DNA of 35,169 nt, taken from contig JAUQYW010000069.1 in NCBI GenBank assembly GCA_030587525.1, forward strand, positions 1 through 35,169, given 5' to 3'. Below, in pieces: positions 7,427 through 14,925 of the stretch; positions within the stretch are counted from its first letter, which is position 1, and every line of letters begins with the position of its first letter. Source of the stretch: Candidatus Sigynarchaeota archaeon. GTDB taxonomy: Archaea; Asgardarchaeota; Lokiarchaeia; Sigynarchaeales; Sigynarchaeaceae. Under the pieces are notes generated by a model. The model did no database searches. It had not been told where the DNA came from and saw nothing but the letters and a program-made list of their open reading frames with translations. The translations under genes were made by a program, and so were the position numbers.

Positions 7427-7852
7427 GTGATTCGCATGAGGGAAATCTTAAACGAAAAAGCCATCTCGATCCCGGAAGTCAAGGAGATCCTGGACAAGAT
7501 CGCGGCGATAGAGAAGCTCGACACGGCCCCCGCCGCGCCGGAAACGCCCGCGGTCGAAGAGCCCGCGGTGGAGAACCCCGAGGAGGCCGACAAGACCAAG
7601 AAATACTTCTTGAAAAGCACGTATGATTACGTGAACCTCTTTGCCAAGATCGAAGCTAGGAAGGCAAAGAACGTGGTCGAAAAGCTTGTCGCCGAAAACG
7701 AGGTTCCCCGGCCGATAGCGATACAGATCGTGAACATCAACCCGGATTCCGTGGAGGAACTGGGATTGCTTTTCGAAAAGAGCTCGAAACGGCCATCCGC
7801 CGACGATCTCCAGAAACTGCTTTTTAAGATAAGGGAGTATAAGGAATTATAG
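7427..7852 (+). CDS. rpo4: DNA-directed RNA polymerase subunit Rpo4 (RpoF)
   Basis: Rpo4 pairs with Rpo7 to form the stalk of archaeal RNA polymerase. The C-terminal half carries the family pattern YVNLFAKIEARKAKNVVEKL, then INPDSVEELGLLFEKSS and a final LQKLLFKIREYKE. The N-terminus (REILNEKAISIPEVKEILDK) also matches. Between these halves, at about residues 32-56, is a low-complexity segment rich in Ala, Pro and Glu (APAAPETPAVEEPAVENPEE) that typical archaeal Rpo4 proteins of about 110-120 residues lack; this accounts for the 141-residue length. Start is GTG 7427, with ATG 7436 as the alternative. It sits 39 bases behind rpl21e. Confidence 0.92.
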   Translation: MIRMREILNEKAISIPEVKEILDKIAAIEKLDTAPAAPETPAVEEPAVENPEEADKTKKYFLKSTYDYVNLFAKIEARKAKNVVEKLVAENEVPRPIAIQIVNINPDSVEELGLLFEKSSKRPSADDLQKLLFKIREYKEL

Positions 7853-7880
7853 TCCCTTTCCTCCTTAATTCACGGAGAAA

Positions 7881-7891
7881 GATTTTATATT
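7881..7891 (+). promoter_or_regulatory. TATA-like box upstream of the DUF655 gene
   Basis: ATTTTATATTC lies in the 137-base gap between rpo4 and the DUF655 gene and could start a separate transcript near 7915. The implied leader of about 75 bases is long for an archaeal gene, so the real promoter may lie in the AT-rich TTGTAATTTTATTCC just downstream. Confidence 0.3.
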
Positions 7892-7989
7892 CGGGATTGT
7901 AATTTTATTCCACGTAAGAAGAAATCCAGAATTGAGTCCACACATCAGACCATCCAGAGAGGACGAGGCAAGGACACGAATCGCTGTAA

Positions 7990-8709
7990 ATGGTGAATCA
8001 GATGGAATACAGAAAGCCGCCCCGAGATGGCGAGGGGAGCAATCGCCCGCGACAAAGGCCAAGGGATGATTATGGCGACCGGGGCCGGGGCGATCGCGAC
8101 CGGGGCGATCGCGAGGACAGTGGACGGCCAGGGTTTCCCGTGCAAAAAAAATACGAGGATTGGGCATGGGAGCTTGAATTTTTGCCGCACGGGTACGTTG
8201 ATGACCAGCGACCGATGCATTTGCGTGACCCGATATTGCAAGTGCTTGGCGAGCAATATTTCTCGATCCTCGAAGTGATCCTCGACCGGGAGAAGAATAA
8301 TGACTTTAAATTCGAACCCGGAAAGCGTGATTTCATCGGCAAGGGGGATCAAAACGTGATCGGCCACCGGTTCAAGCGGATCGGCTTTGACAAGCTCACG
8401 ATCAACGCGAAAGCGGAATTGCCCCGGATCCTCGAAAAAATCGTCGCGCAAGACCCGGCTCGGTTCCTGGCGTTTTTCAACTTGTCTCAACCCATCACCA
8501 CGAAGATGCACCAGCTGGAATTGCTGCCAGGCATCGGCAAGAAGACGATGTGGCAGATCATCGATGCCCGGAAGAAGAAGCTCTTCGAGAATTTCGCCGA
8601 TTTGCAAGCACGCGCTGGCATCGGCAAGCCCGAATCCCTCATCATCAAGCGGATCTTCAAGGAACTCGAAAATCCCGACGAGAAACATCTTATATTCATC
8701 CGGCATTAA
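7990..8709 (+). CDS. DUF655 family protein (helix-hairpin-helix)
   Basis: The conserved part starts near residue 50 (YEDWAWELEFLPHGYVDDQR) and contains a Sm/OB-like segment followed by a helix-hairpin-helix near residue 175 (LELLPGIGKKTMWQIIDARK), which points to nucleic acid binding. DUF655 is conserved in archaea beside rpo4 and ksgA, as here, and its role is unknown, probably in RNA or ribosome biology. The first 48 residues are a disordered basic/acidic tail with a repeated RGRGDRDRGDRED pattern, encoded by a short near-tandem DNA repeat at about 8077-8115. The chosen ATG at 7990 keeps this tail; ATG 8002 is an alternative. ksgA begins three bases after the stop. Confidence 0.88.
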   Translation: MVNQMEYRKPPRDGEGSNRPRQRPRDDYGDRGRGDRDRGDREDSGRPGFPVQKKYEDWAWELEFLPHGYVDDQRPMHLRDPILQVLGEQYFSILEVILDREKNNDFKFEPGKRDFIGKGDQNVIGHRFKRIGFDKLTINAKAELPRILEKIVAQDPARFLAFFNLSQPITTKMHQLELLPGIGKKTMWQIIDARKKKLFENFADLQARAGIGKPESLIIKRIFKELENPDEKHLIFIRH

Positions 8710-8712
8710 AAA

Positions 8713-9591
8713 ATGGCGGAAAATAGAAAACCTTTCTTTTTATCCAGTTCCGAGTTAAAAAATGTGCTCGAACAGCTCGGCCAGGTACCACGCAAGCACC
8801 ACGGCCAGAACTTTTTGCACTCCTGGCCCACGATCGAGCGCGTCCTCGATCTCTGCGCCTTCCGGCACGATGATGTCGCCCTCGAGATCGGGCCAGGGCT
8901 CGGGGCTTTCACGCTCAACATCGCGCCGCGGGTCGCATCGCTGCACGCGATAGAGCTCAATCACGTTTTTGCCGGGTATGTGCAACGAGCCGCCACGGCA
9001 TTGACAATAACCAACCTAGAGATCGTCGTTGCCGACGCGCTGGCCACGGAATTTCCGCCATCCACGACCGCGGTGTTCTCTGCGATGCCGTATTCCATCT
9101 CGGCTCCGCTCACCTTCAAGATCCTTGAGTTCTTGCGCCAGCGGCGCGCCCGGGCTTACGTAATTTGCCAAAAAGAATTCGGTACGAAGCTTGTTGCGCC
9201 CCCGGGGTCCTCGGGCTATGGGCGCTTGTCGGCCAACGCGTCGTTGCTTGCAGACGTGATGATATTAATGGAGATTTCACGGAACAACTTTTATCCGGTA
9301 CCCGAGGTCGATTCCGTGCTCGTGAAAATCGTGCCAAGAATGGATATCGATGAGAAGGCCGCGAACGCGTGCCTCAACCTCACGCGTGGGCTGTTTCCCT
9401 ACAAGAACAAGGTGCTCAGGAAGGCAATGGCCATGCACGTGGCAAACAAGGCACTGCACGGGTTCCCGGGGGAGATCCTCGACACGATGCCTTTCAAGGA
9501 ACGGCGCGTGCGGGAGCTCGATAGGAATGCCCTTGTCGTGCTCGCGCGCTGGTACGTGGACCGCTTGAATAAGGCGGGAAAAAACGGGTGA
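8713..9591 (+). CDS. ksgA: 16S rRNA (adenine-N6,N6)-dimethyltransferase KsgA/Dim1 with altered NLPY motif
   Basis: KsgA/Dim1 dimethylates two adjacent adenines in the 3' terminal hairpin of 16S rRNA late in small-subunit assembly. The protein has HGQNFL near residue 35, the AdoMet motif I EIGPGLGAFT near 57, an acidic E at HAIELNH, and QKEF followed by GYGRLSANAS. The catalytic motif IV, normally NLPY, reads A124-M-P-Y127 (VFSAMPYSIS), so the Asn that contacts the target adenine is missing. Length (292) is normal. It begins three bases after DUF655 and is followed six bases later by a HemK-like methyltransferase. I read it as a true KsgA orthologue by position and sequence; whether it is fully active is open. 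Confidence 0.9.
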   Translation: MAENRKPFFLSSSELKNVLEQLGQVPRKHHGQNFLHSWPTIERVLDLCAFRHDDVALEIGPGLGAFTLNIAPRVASLHAIELNHVFAGYVQRAATALTITNLEIVVADALATEFPPSTTAVFSAMPYSISAPLTFKILEFLRQRRARAYVICQKEFGTKLVAPPGSSGYGRLSANASLLADVMILMEISRNNFYPVPEVDSVLVKIVPRMDIDEKAANACLNLTRGLFPYKNKVLRKAMAMHVANKALHGFPGEILDTMPFKERRVRELDRNALVVLARWYVDRLNKAGKNG

Positions 9592-9597
9592 AGGATC

Positions 9598-10275
9598 GTG
9601 CATTTCCATGCCAGCTACGACGACATAACATTGGATATTCCTGGTGATAAAGGCATTTACATCCCTGCCGAAGACAGCTTTCTCTTGCTTGATTTACTAA
9701 AGGATTTCATTCGGGCTAACATCGCCCAGATCCAGGATTGTGCCCTCCCGGTGCTTGATATAGGCGCTGGTTGCGGCATCGCGACCTTGTACCTCGCCAA
9801 GTTCTTCACGTGCGTGCTCACGGTCGATATCAATCCTCATGCTGTGGCTTTCACATGGAAGGAGGTATGCCGGCGCGGGATGCAGCGCCGCGTGAACCCG
9901 GTAACGGCGAGTCTCCTGGATGCATTTTACGACCACGCGGGCAGCCAGCACCGTTATTTCCTAGCGTGCTTCAATCCCCCGTACCTCCCGCCCGAGGACT
10001 ACCGGGAACCCGTGATCTCTGGCGATGACACGCGTGCATTTTATCTCGACAAGGCCTTGTACGCGCCAGGTGGTGGCAAGGACACGCTGGAAAAATTCTT
10101 GCGTGCCATGAAACCAATCATCATCCCGGGAGGCCACGTGTTTTTCATCAAGTCATCCCTCTCGGGCATCGATGACACGGCCAAATGGGTATCGGATCTC
10201 GGCTTCATCATCGAAAAATCCGCTAAGGTGCACATGTTTTTCGAGGACATCGAAGCATACCACGTGATCGCATGA
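9598..10275 (+). CDS. HemK/PrmC-related N5-glutamine methyltransferase (archaeal aRF1-type)
   Basis: A 225-residue Rossmann-fold methyltransferase. Motif I is VLDIGAGCGIATLYLA near residue 58 and the NPPY motif (FNPPYLPP) near 127 marks the HemK/Mtq2 group, which methylates the glutamine of the GGQ motif in release factors. IPAEDSFLLLDLL near residue 22 matches the archaeal/eukaryotic members' (P)xEDSFLLxD segment. The start is GTG 9598. The gene ends inside the next start codon (4-base ATGA overlap), and it follows ksgA by six bases, the usual archaeal arrangement. A non-release-factor substrate cannot be excluded. Confidence 0.85.
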   Translation: MHFHASYDDITLDIPGDKGIYIPAEDSFLLLDLLKDFIRANIAQIQDCALPVLDIGAGCGIATLYLAKFFTCVLTVDINPHAVAFTWKEVCRRGMQRRVNPVTASLLDAFYDHAGSQHRYFLACFNPPYLPPEDYREPVISGDDTRAFYLDKALYAPGGGKDTLEKFLRAMKPIIIPGGHVFFIKSSLSGIDDTAKWVSDLGFIIEKSAKVHMFFEDIEAYHVIA

Positions 10276-11108
10276 TTTTTTACCCGCCACCCCCGGGTTC
10301 GCGTGATGCCATCATGGTCCAAGATGAAAGTCTCGCTGGCGGGATCTACGTGATCCTCGTGGAACCGGAAAAGGAAGGCAACATCGGGAGCATTGCCAGG
10401 GTCATCAAGAATTTCGGGTTCAAGCATTTCATCCTCGTGAATCCCCTGGTATCCATTGGGGCGGAAGCCAAGAACTATGCCGTGCACGCGGACGACGTGC
10501 TGGAATCGGCCGAGATCATCCGGTTCCCTGGCGATGACGAAGCTTCGAACCTCCCGGTGATCCAGGCCCTGTTCAAGCGCTTCGACATCGTCGCCGGCAC
10601 GTCGTGCAAGATCTTCAGGGAACGCATGGTGCACCGGATCCCGATTGTCATCGATGATTTCATCGCCGACTTGAAAAAACTTGCCAGCATCGGGTCGAAG
10701 AAGATCGCGATCGTCTTCGGCAATGAAAGGACGGGCCTCCCCAACTACATCTTGACAAGTGGTATCGACCACCTCGTGACCATCCCTTCTTCCGAAGCAT
10801 ACCCGTCGCTCAACTTGTCCCACGCGGTGGCCATCTTTCTCTACGAGATATCGAAACTTTTCGACGTTGTCGAACCCATGGGCGAGATCGAACTTGCTCC
10901 GAAGCTGGAGACCAGTATCTTGCTGGAACAGTTCGACGCGTTGATCCGGGCGACGAGGACGCGTATGTATAAGCGGTGGAAAGCATCCCGCGCGTTCAAG
11001 TCCATCATCACGCGGGCACACGTGTCGAGCCGGGAGCTGTTCTTGTTAATGGGCATCATCAGGAACGCGGCGGAGATGCTCGATGCTAAATATAGAGATG
11101 CCCCGTGA
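10272..11108 (+). CDS. trmJ: TrmJ-type SPOUT RNA methyltransferase
   Basis: A SpoU/TrmH-family methyltransferase of the TrmJ subgroup, which 2'-O-methylates position 32 of tRNA. The three SPOUT motifs are clear: motif 1 VEPEKEGNIGSIARVIKNFG near residue 33, motif 2 IVFGNERTGL near 148, and motif 3 YPSLNLSHAVAIFLYEI near 178, which together form the trefoil knot for AdoMet. A C-terminal helical extension of about 70 residues (TRTRMYKRWKASRAFKS) is typical of TrmJ. The ATG overlaps the end of the previous methyltransferase; an internal ATG at 10314 is an alternative that removes a proline-rich leader. It ends six bases from the convergent nurA-like gene. Confidence 0.87.
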   Translation: MIFYPPPPGSRDAIMVQDESLAGGIYVILVEPEKEGNIGSIARVIKNFGFKHFILVNPLVSIGAEAKNYAVHADDVLESAEIIRFPGDDEASNLPVIQALFKRFDIVAGTSCKIFRERMVHRIPIVIDDFIADLKKLASIGSKKIAIVFGNERTGLPNYILTSGIDHLVTIPSSEAYPSLNLSHAVAIFLYEISKLFDVVEPMGEIELAPKLETSILLEQFDALIRATRTRMYKRWKASRAFKSIITRAHVSSRELFLLMGIIRNAAEMLDAKYRDAP

Positions 11109-11114
11109 TGGCTA

Positions 11115-12335
11115 TTAAAATGGTTTCCGCTCGCGACGTTTTTGAAGCATGGTCGAGCAAAATCCCGTTTTTTGCCTGATGATGTCGACGATGACCTTGA
11201 AATCTTGCTCCGGGATCTTGACACGCTTGTGCGCCTCCATTTGCGGGCTCGGCTCGGAATAATCGACGTTGATCTTCGAGAGCGGATAGAGCAATGCTGA
11301 TGTTTTTGCAACGTAATTGGCGATGCTCGCGGCCTCATTTCGCGCGAAAAATTCGATTTTCAACGGGATGTCCATGGGCACGGCCTTGATCATATACGAG
11401 TACAAGCCGAGATCGTTGGATTTCAAGTATCTCTCGAATTCCGTGGCGGGAACGAAATTTGCAGCTTTTGGAAACGTTTTGCACGTGAACGAGCGCTCTC
11501 CCTCCTTCAAAAACCGGTAAAACAAGTCGTAATCCTTGAACAACTGGATCGCGAGACGATAATCGAAATCGAGGAAGCCCTTGAAGGGCGCGTGCAAGTC
11601 TATGCAAGCGGGGATGAGTTTCCCGATGATGTTTACGAAATCCGCCTTGATCGAATCCTTCAAGACCCCGACCAGTAGCGTGTCGTTTTCGTTGCAAGCC
11701 TTGAGGATCTTGATCAAGACATCGGAAATCTGCTTGGAATACTTGCTTGCATATACATTTTCGCTGATGTTGAAGATCTCGGGAATGAAGAGCGATCCGT
11801 CGATGATCATCATGTCGAGGTGTGATTCTTCTGAGATGATGTCATGCACGAGCTCCAGCTCGCTCAAGAGCCGCTCCGCGTTCGCGAAGCTTTCGAGATC
11901 CTGGCTGTTTGACCCCTGAAAAATGCCATACAGGTTGAAGTTCTCGTTCTTCTCTTGTGGAAAATACTTGACCACGGGGGGCTTGCGTGCATAGAACTTG
12001 AACACCACGCCGCGTGCCTTTGAAGCAATCAGGTCGACACCGATCAAAGACTCGCGGAGGACGCTCCCGTCAACGGCGCTGATCCGCATCCCGGCGGGAT
12101 TCTGGAGGGATAACGTGCTCACGAGCGTGTCGTCAGCAACATTATTGGCGATCTTGAAGGCTGGTGGAATTTTAAATCCTGCTTTCACGAGATTGAAGGC
12201 ATTCACGAATTTTTCCTTGTTTTCCTCGACCTTGAGAATCGTGGTCGCAATCAAGTCGATTTTTGTCTTGATCGTCTCCTCGGGGTTGGCCCGCGCTGGA
12301 AAGAGCTCCGCGTCACGCTGTTCAAGGATTGCCAT
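11115..12335 (-). CDS. nurA: NurA domain nuclease
   Basis: The protein matches the NurA family (PF09376), a 5'-3' nuclease that works with the HerA helicase in archaeal double-strand-break end resection. Conserved features seen are the first acidic motif ISAVDGS, the second MMIIDGSLFIPEI, and LLVGVLKDSIKADF with its Lys-Asp-Ser. I start at the ATG at 12335 (MAILEQRDAE...), because the frame further upstream overlaps the intergenic DNA and reads as unrelated, cysteine- and serine-rich sequence. The protein is then 406 residues, within NurA range. No herA, rad50 or mre11 is adjacent. A Rab-like GTPase gene lies 104 bases upstream on the same strand; whether they are functionally linked is unknown. 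Confidence 0.85.
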   Translation of the reverse strand: MAILEQRDAELFPARANPEETIKTKIDLIATTILKVEENKEKFVNAFNLVKAGFKIPPAFKIANNVADDTLVSTLSLQNPAGMRISAVDGSVLRESLIGVDLIASKARGVVFKFYARKPPVVKYFPQEKNENFNLYGIFQGSNSQDLESFANAERLLSELELVHDIISEESHLDMMIIDGSLFIPEIFNISENVYASKYSKQISDVLIKILKACNENDTLLVGVLKDSIKADFVNIIGKLIPACIDLHAPFKGFLDFDYRLAIQLFKDYDLFYRFLKEGERSFTCKTFPKAANFVPATEFERYLKSNDLGLYSYMIKAVPMDIPLKIEFFARNEAASIANYVAKTSALLYPLSKINVDYSEPSPQMEAHKRVKIPEQDFKVIVDIIRQKTGFCSTMLQKRRERKPF

Positions 12336-12439
12336 GGTTACTTGCTTGACCCGTGAACATGTAAAAAAGGACGAGCGCTGCACGGAATTTATGAAGGAAG
12401 CGCTGCGGATCGCTGCCAGCAGGCAGCGTGGAAGCGAGG

Positions 12440-12991
12440 TCACTTCTTGTTGAGCGCGGAAAACATGATCTTCGCGAGGGTTTCGAAGGTGATCTCAACG
12501 TTCTGGCCCGATTTTGACGACGTCTCGACAAAGCCAGCTAAACCCATTTTCTTGGCGAATTCCATACCCTCTTCCTTACTTATCTGGCGATTTTCTTCCA
12601 GATCTGCTTTTGCACCGATGAGCAAGATGGGAATCTGGCCTGCATTCTCGAACACGAGCGATGTCCATTCCTTGATGCTTTCCAGGGATTTCTTGCTCGT
12701 TATGTCGTAGAGGAACAGCCCACCTTGCGCGCCCCGGCAATACGAGGGGAGGAGGAACCGGAAGCGTTTTTCTCCACCGAAGTCCCAGATCTGGAGCTTG
12801 ACAGAATACATCTTGGAAGGCTGTTCATCCAGCGCGATGTTCACTTTCTTGACGTGAAATTGCACGCCAAGCGTGAGCTTGTTCTGCTTGAAGAGGCCAG
12901 TCATATACCGGTGCGCCAGCGTGGTTTTTCCTGTGCCAGCATCGCCGAAAATAATGAGTTTTAGGACGACCTCCTCACTCACAAGCAACAC
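12440..12991 (-). CDS. Small Ras/Rab-like GTPase
   Basis: A 183-residue Ras-superfamily GTPase with all motifs in order: G1 GDAGTGKTT (about residues 16-24), G3 WDFGGEKRFRFL, G4 GAKADL (the first Asn of NKxD replaced by Ala), and G5 ETSSKSG. The effector stretch TLGVQFHVKKV resembles Rab/Arf switch I with the conserved Thr. There is no C-terminal cysteine for lipid attachment, and the protein ends at the last helix (LNKK). Possible starts are TTG 12991 and GTG 12982; GAGGTG just upstream of 12991 favours TTG. Families like this are abundant in Asgard archaea, and this gene is the clearest lineage hint in the window. The nuclease gene nurA follows by 104 bases. Confidence 0.92.
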   Translation of the reverse strand: MLLVSEEVVLKLIIFGDAGTGKTTLAHRYMTGLFKQNKLTLGVQFHVKKVNIALDEQPSKMYSVKLQIWDFGGEKRFRFLLPSYCRGAQGGLFLYDITSKKSLESIKEWTSLVFENAGQIPILLIGAKADLEENRQISKEEGMEFAKKMGLAGFVETSSKSGQNVEITFETLAKIMFSALNKK

Positions 12992-13201
12992 CTCGCATTA
13001 TACCCTCAATAGGTTTTTCCGGTTTATCAAGATTCGGCGCTGGATTAGATAGGTCCCCGTGATACATCGTGAGATATAGTTTTGGGAGAATGTACAGTCG
13101 CAACTACTCGAGAAAAAGTTGACCAAACATCACACGAGCAGTAGAGTTTGATTCTCCGGGCTTTTAACCGTTCGTGGAATTGCACGGCATGAGCGTTGCT
13201 C
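12992..13201 (-). promoter_or_regulatory. Intergenic region between carA and the Rab-like GTPase gene
   Basis: This 210-base spacer has no convincing open frame. On the minus strand ACTATATCTCACG (around 13070-13082) could be a TATA box for the GTPase gene, placing the start near 13050. GAGCGTTGCTC (13191-13201), next to the carA stop, forms a 4-bp hairpin that may mark the end of carA but has no strong T-tract. Confidence 0.3.
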
Positions 13202-14341
13202 TCATTTTAGCATAGCAATGAATTTATCGAAGAGATATTCCGTGTCTTGCGGCCCAGGCGTGGCTTCCGGGTGGAATTGAACCGCGAATGCGGGCTTTGT
13301 CTTGTGCCGGATGCCTTCGACCGTGTTGTCATCGGCGCAGATGAAGTACACTTCCATTTCGGGCGGCAGCGTGTCCTTATTAACCGCGAAGCCGTGATTT
13401 TGGCTCGTGATGAATGCGTGCTTGACGGGATCAGTGAGATCGATGACCGGCTTATTTGCCGCCCGATGGCCGAACTTGAGCTTGTAAGTGTCTCCACCGA
13501 CGCCGAGGCCCATGATCTGGTTACCTAGGCAGATGCCAAACGTCGGCATATCATTTTCAATGCACGCGGCCATGGTTTTAATCGCTTGCTTGCAGTCCTT
13601 GGGATCGCCCGCGCCGTTCGAGAACACGATGCCATTCGGGTTAAATTCCACGACCTGTTCCCATGTCGCATCGTATGGCATCACGACGACGTTGAGCCCG
13701 CGGCGTAAAAGCGAGCGAATGATATTATACTTGACGCCGCAATCGATCAACGCGACAGTCTTGTGCTCCTCAGGATGATCGGAGACGTTGTATACTTTGT
13801 TTTCCTTCGAGCACATCTCGCCGACGAGGTTCCGGGTCACGTTCGGGTCGGGGCAGTCAGCGGCCCGTTTCTTGAGATCATCGAGGTCGATATGCTCGCC
13901 TTCCTCGGCGACCTTCATGATGCCGAGCATGACCCCGTAATGCCGCAAGATCTTGGTGAGCTGGCGCACGTCGATGCCCTCGATGCCAGGCTTTTTCTCG
14001 TCTTGCATCCACTGGTCGAGGCTTTTTGCCATGGAATAGTGGTAGGGCTGCTTGCAGCATTCCCAGACGATAAGGCCCTCGGCCTTGATGCTGTCACTCT
14101 CGAAGTACTTGGGAATGCCCCATTGATCCCGGACGTCGTAACTGGGCACGCCATAATTGCCCACGAGAGGCGTTGTCATCGCGATGATCTGGCCATTGTA
14201 ACTCGGGTCAGTGAGGCTATCGGGATAGTTCGCAAACGACGTGTTGAAAACCACCTCGCCCGAGGCCTCCCTGCTGGCCCCGAACCCTTGTCCCTTGAAA
14301 ATCATGCCATTTTTGAGTGCGAGGAATGCTTCTCTGACCAT
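13202..14341 (-). CDS. carA: Carbamoyl-phosphate synthase small subunit (CarA)
   Basis: CarA is the glutaminase subunit that releases ammonia for carbamoyl phosphate used in pyrimidine and arginine synthesis. The 379-residue protein has the N-terminal CPSase domain (VFNTSFANYPDSLTDPSYNG) and the C-terminal class I amidotransferase domain with the nucleophile in FGICLGNQ, the IVFSNGAGDP turn and the catalytic QFHPE. The conserved SQNHGFAV is also present. The gene is divergent from carB with a 584-base spacer rather than sitting upstream of it in one operon. Three tandem CAAGTT repeats lie 30-53 bases ahead of its start. Confidence 0.97.
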   Translation of the reverse strand: MVREAFLALKNGMIFKGQGFGASREASGEVVFNTSFANYPDSLTDPSYNGQIIAMTTPLVGNYGVPSYDVRDQWGIPKYFESDSIKAEGLIVWECCKQPYHYSMAKSLDQWMQDEKKPGIEGIDVRQLTKILRHYGVMLGIMKVAEEGEHIDLDDLKKRAADCPDPNVTRNLVGEMCSKENKVYNVSDHPEEHKTVALIDCGVKYNIIRSLLRRGLNVVVMPYDATWEQVVEFNPNGIVFSNGAGDPKDCKQAIKTMAACIENDMPTFGICLGNQIMGLGVGGDTYKLKFGHRAANKPVIDLTDPVKHAFITSQNHGFAVNKDTLPPEMEVYFICADDNTVEGIRHKTKPAFAVQFHPEATPGPQDTEYLFDKFIAMLK

Positions 14342-14925
14342 GGTAGCATCAAGATTGGATTTTAGTATTACAAGTTAAACAAGTTTTTCAAGTTTTAGAA
14401 GGTCGGGGATTAATCCTTTAATATATTGGTTCTAATTGGTCTGATGAAACGTGAGCAAATTAAAAACGGCTTATTTATATCCGTGAGAACGTTTTTTTCA
14501 TAAAGAAATGTTGTATGTATATCTTTTTTTCGGATATTTTTGAATAGAATATTTTTTAAGTGAAAATAATACAAGATTGATTATTCAAGGAAAAAAAAAT
14601 TCGTGTATATATTTTTTGAAAGGCTGGGTGTATATTATATCGTAATCGGGTCAAAATTATCATGTAAATGCAAAATCGGGTAATTTAAAGATTAAAAGGT
14701 TAATAAACGGGATTCAAACCTTAATTTTTTTAACTCTAGGTGTATTAGAAAGAAGAAACAACGATGAATTAGACCGATGACGGCCACTTCTTACACCGAG
14801 CATCTCCTTGATTCAACGTCATTGTATCATCCCATTCTGTTTTCCACGTGCATTTCATCATTGTTACTAATTACCGTTTTTTCATCAAATCATAATCATC
14901 GCCCGACGTATGTGAGGAATGCAAC
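14342..14925. promoter_or_regulatory. Long AT-rich spacer between divergent carA and carB
   Basis: This 584-base region has no credible coding frame. It is strongly AT-rich (for instance around 14510-14640) and contains many TATA-like runs, so exact promoters cannot be chosen. It carries tandem CAAGTT repeats near carA (14371-14394), repeated AATCGGGT (about 14643 and 14673) and repeated GTGTATAT (about 14602 and 14629). GTGAGGAATGCAAC immediately before the carB ATG supplies a ribosome binding site. The arrangement looks like a shared control region for both subunit genes; an unannotated short RNA cannot be excluded. Confidence 0.5.
14371..14394. repeat. Three tandem CAAGTT iterons at the carA promoter
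   Basis: CAAGTT occurs at 14371, 14380 and 14389, spaced exactly nine bases apart, each followed by three A/T bases. They lie 30-53 bases upstream of the carA start codon, where the TATA box and upstream activator site are expected. A regulator site is the simplest reading. AT-rich background makes a chance origin possible but three exact copies in register are unusual. Confidence 0.5.

Noticed and set aside
8077..8115. Short GGCCGGGGCGATCGCGACC-type repeats that might be a CRISPR or satellite
   Set aside because: They encode the disordered RGD-rich tail of the DUF655 protein in one frame; there are no spacers of even length.
10041..11021. A 326-residue minus-strand open frame opposite the trmJ-like gene
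   Set aside because: It is antisense to two genes with clear motifs (hemK-like and trmJ-like), and its composition is typical of the complement of such coding DNA.
13763..14365. A 200-codon plus-strand frame opposite carA
   Set aside because: carA on the minus strand is unambiguous over this interval, and the frame is its complement.
14440..14500. Possible C/D box RNA (TGATGA at 14441) in the carA-carB spacer
   Set aside because: A good C box is present but no CTGA D box or paired D'/C' boxes follow at the proper distance.
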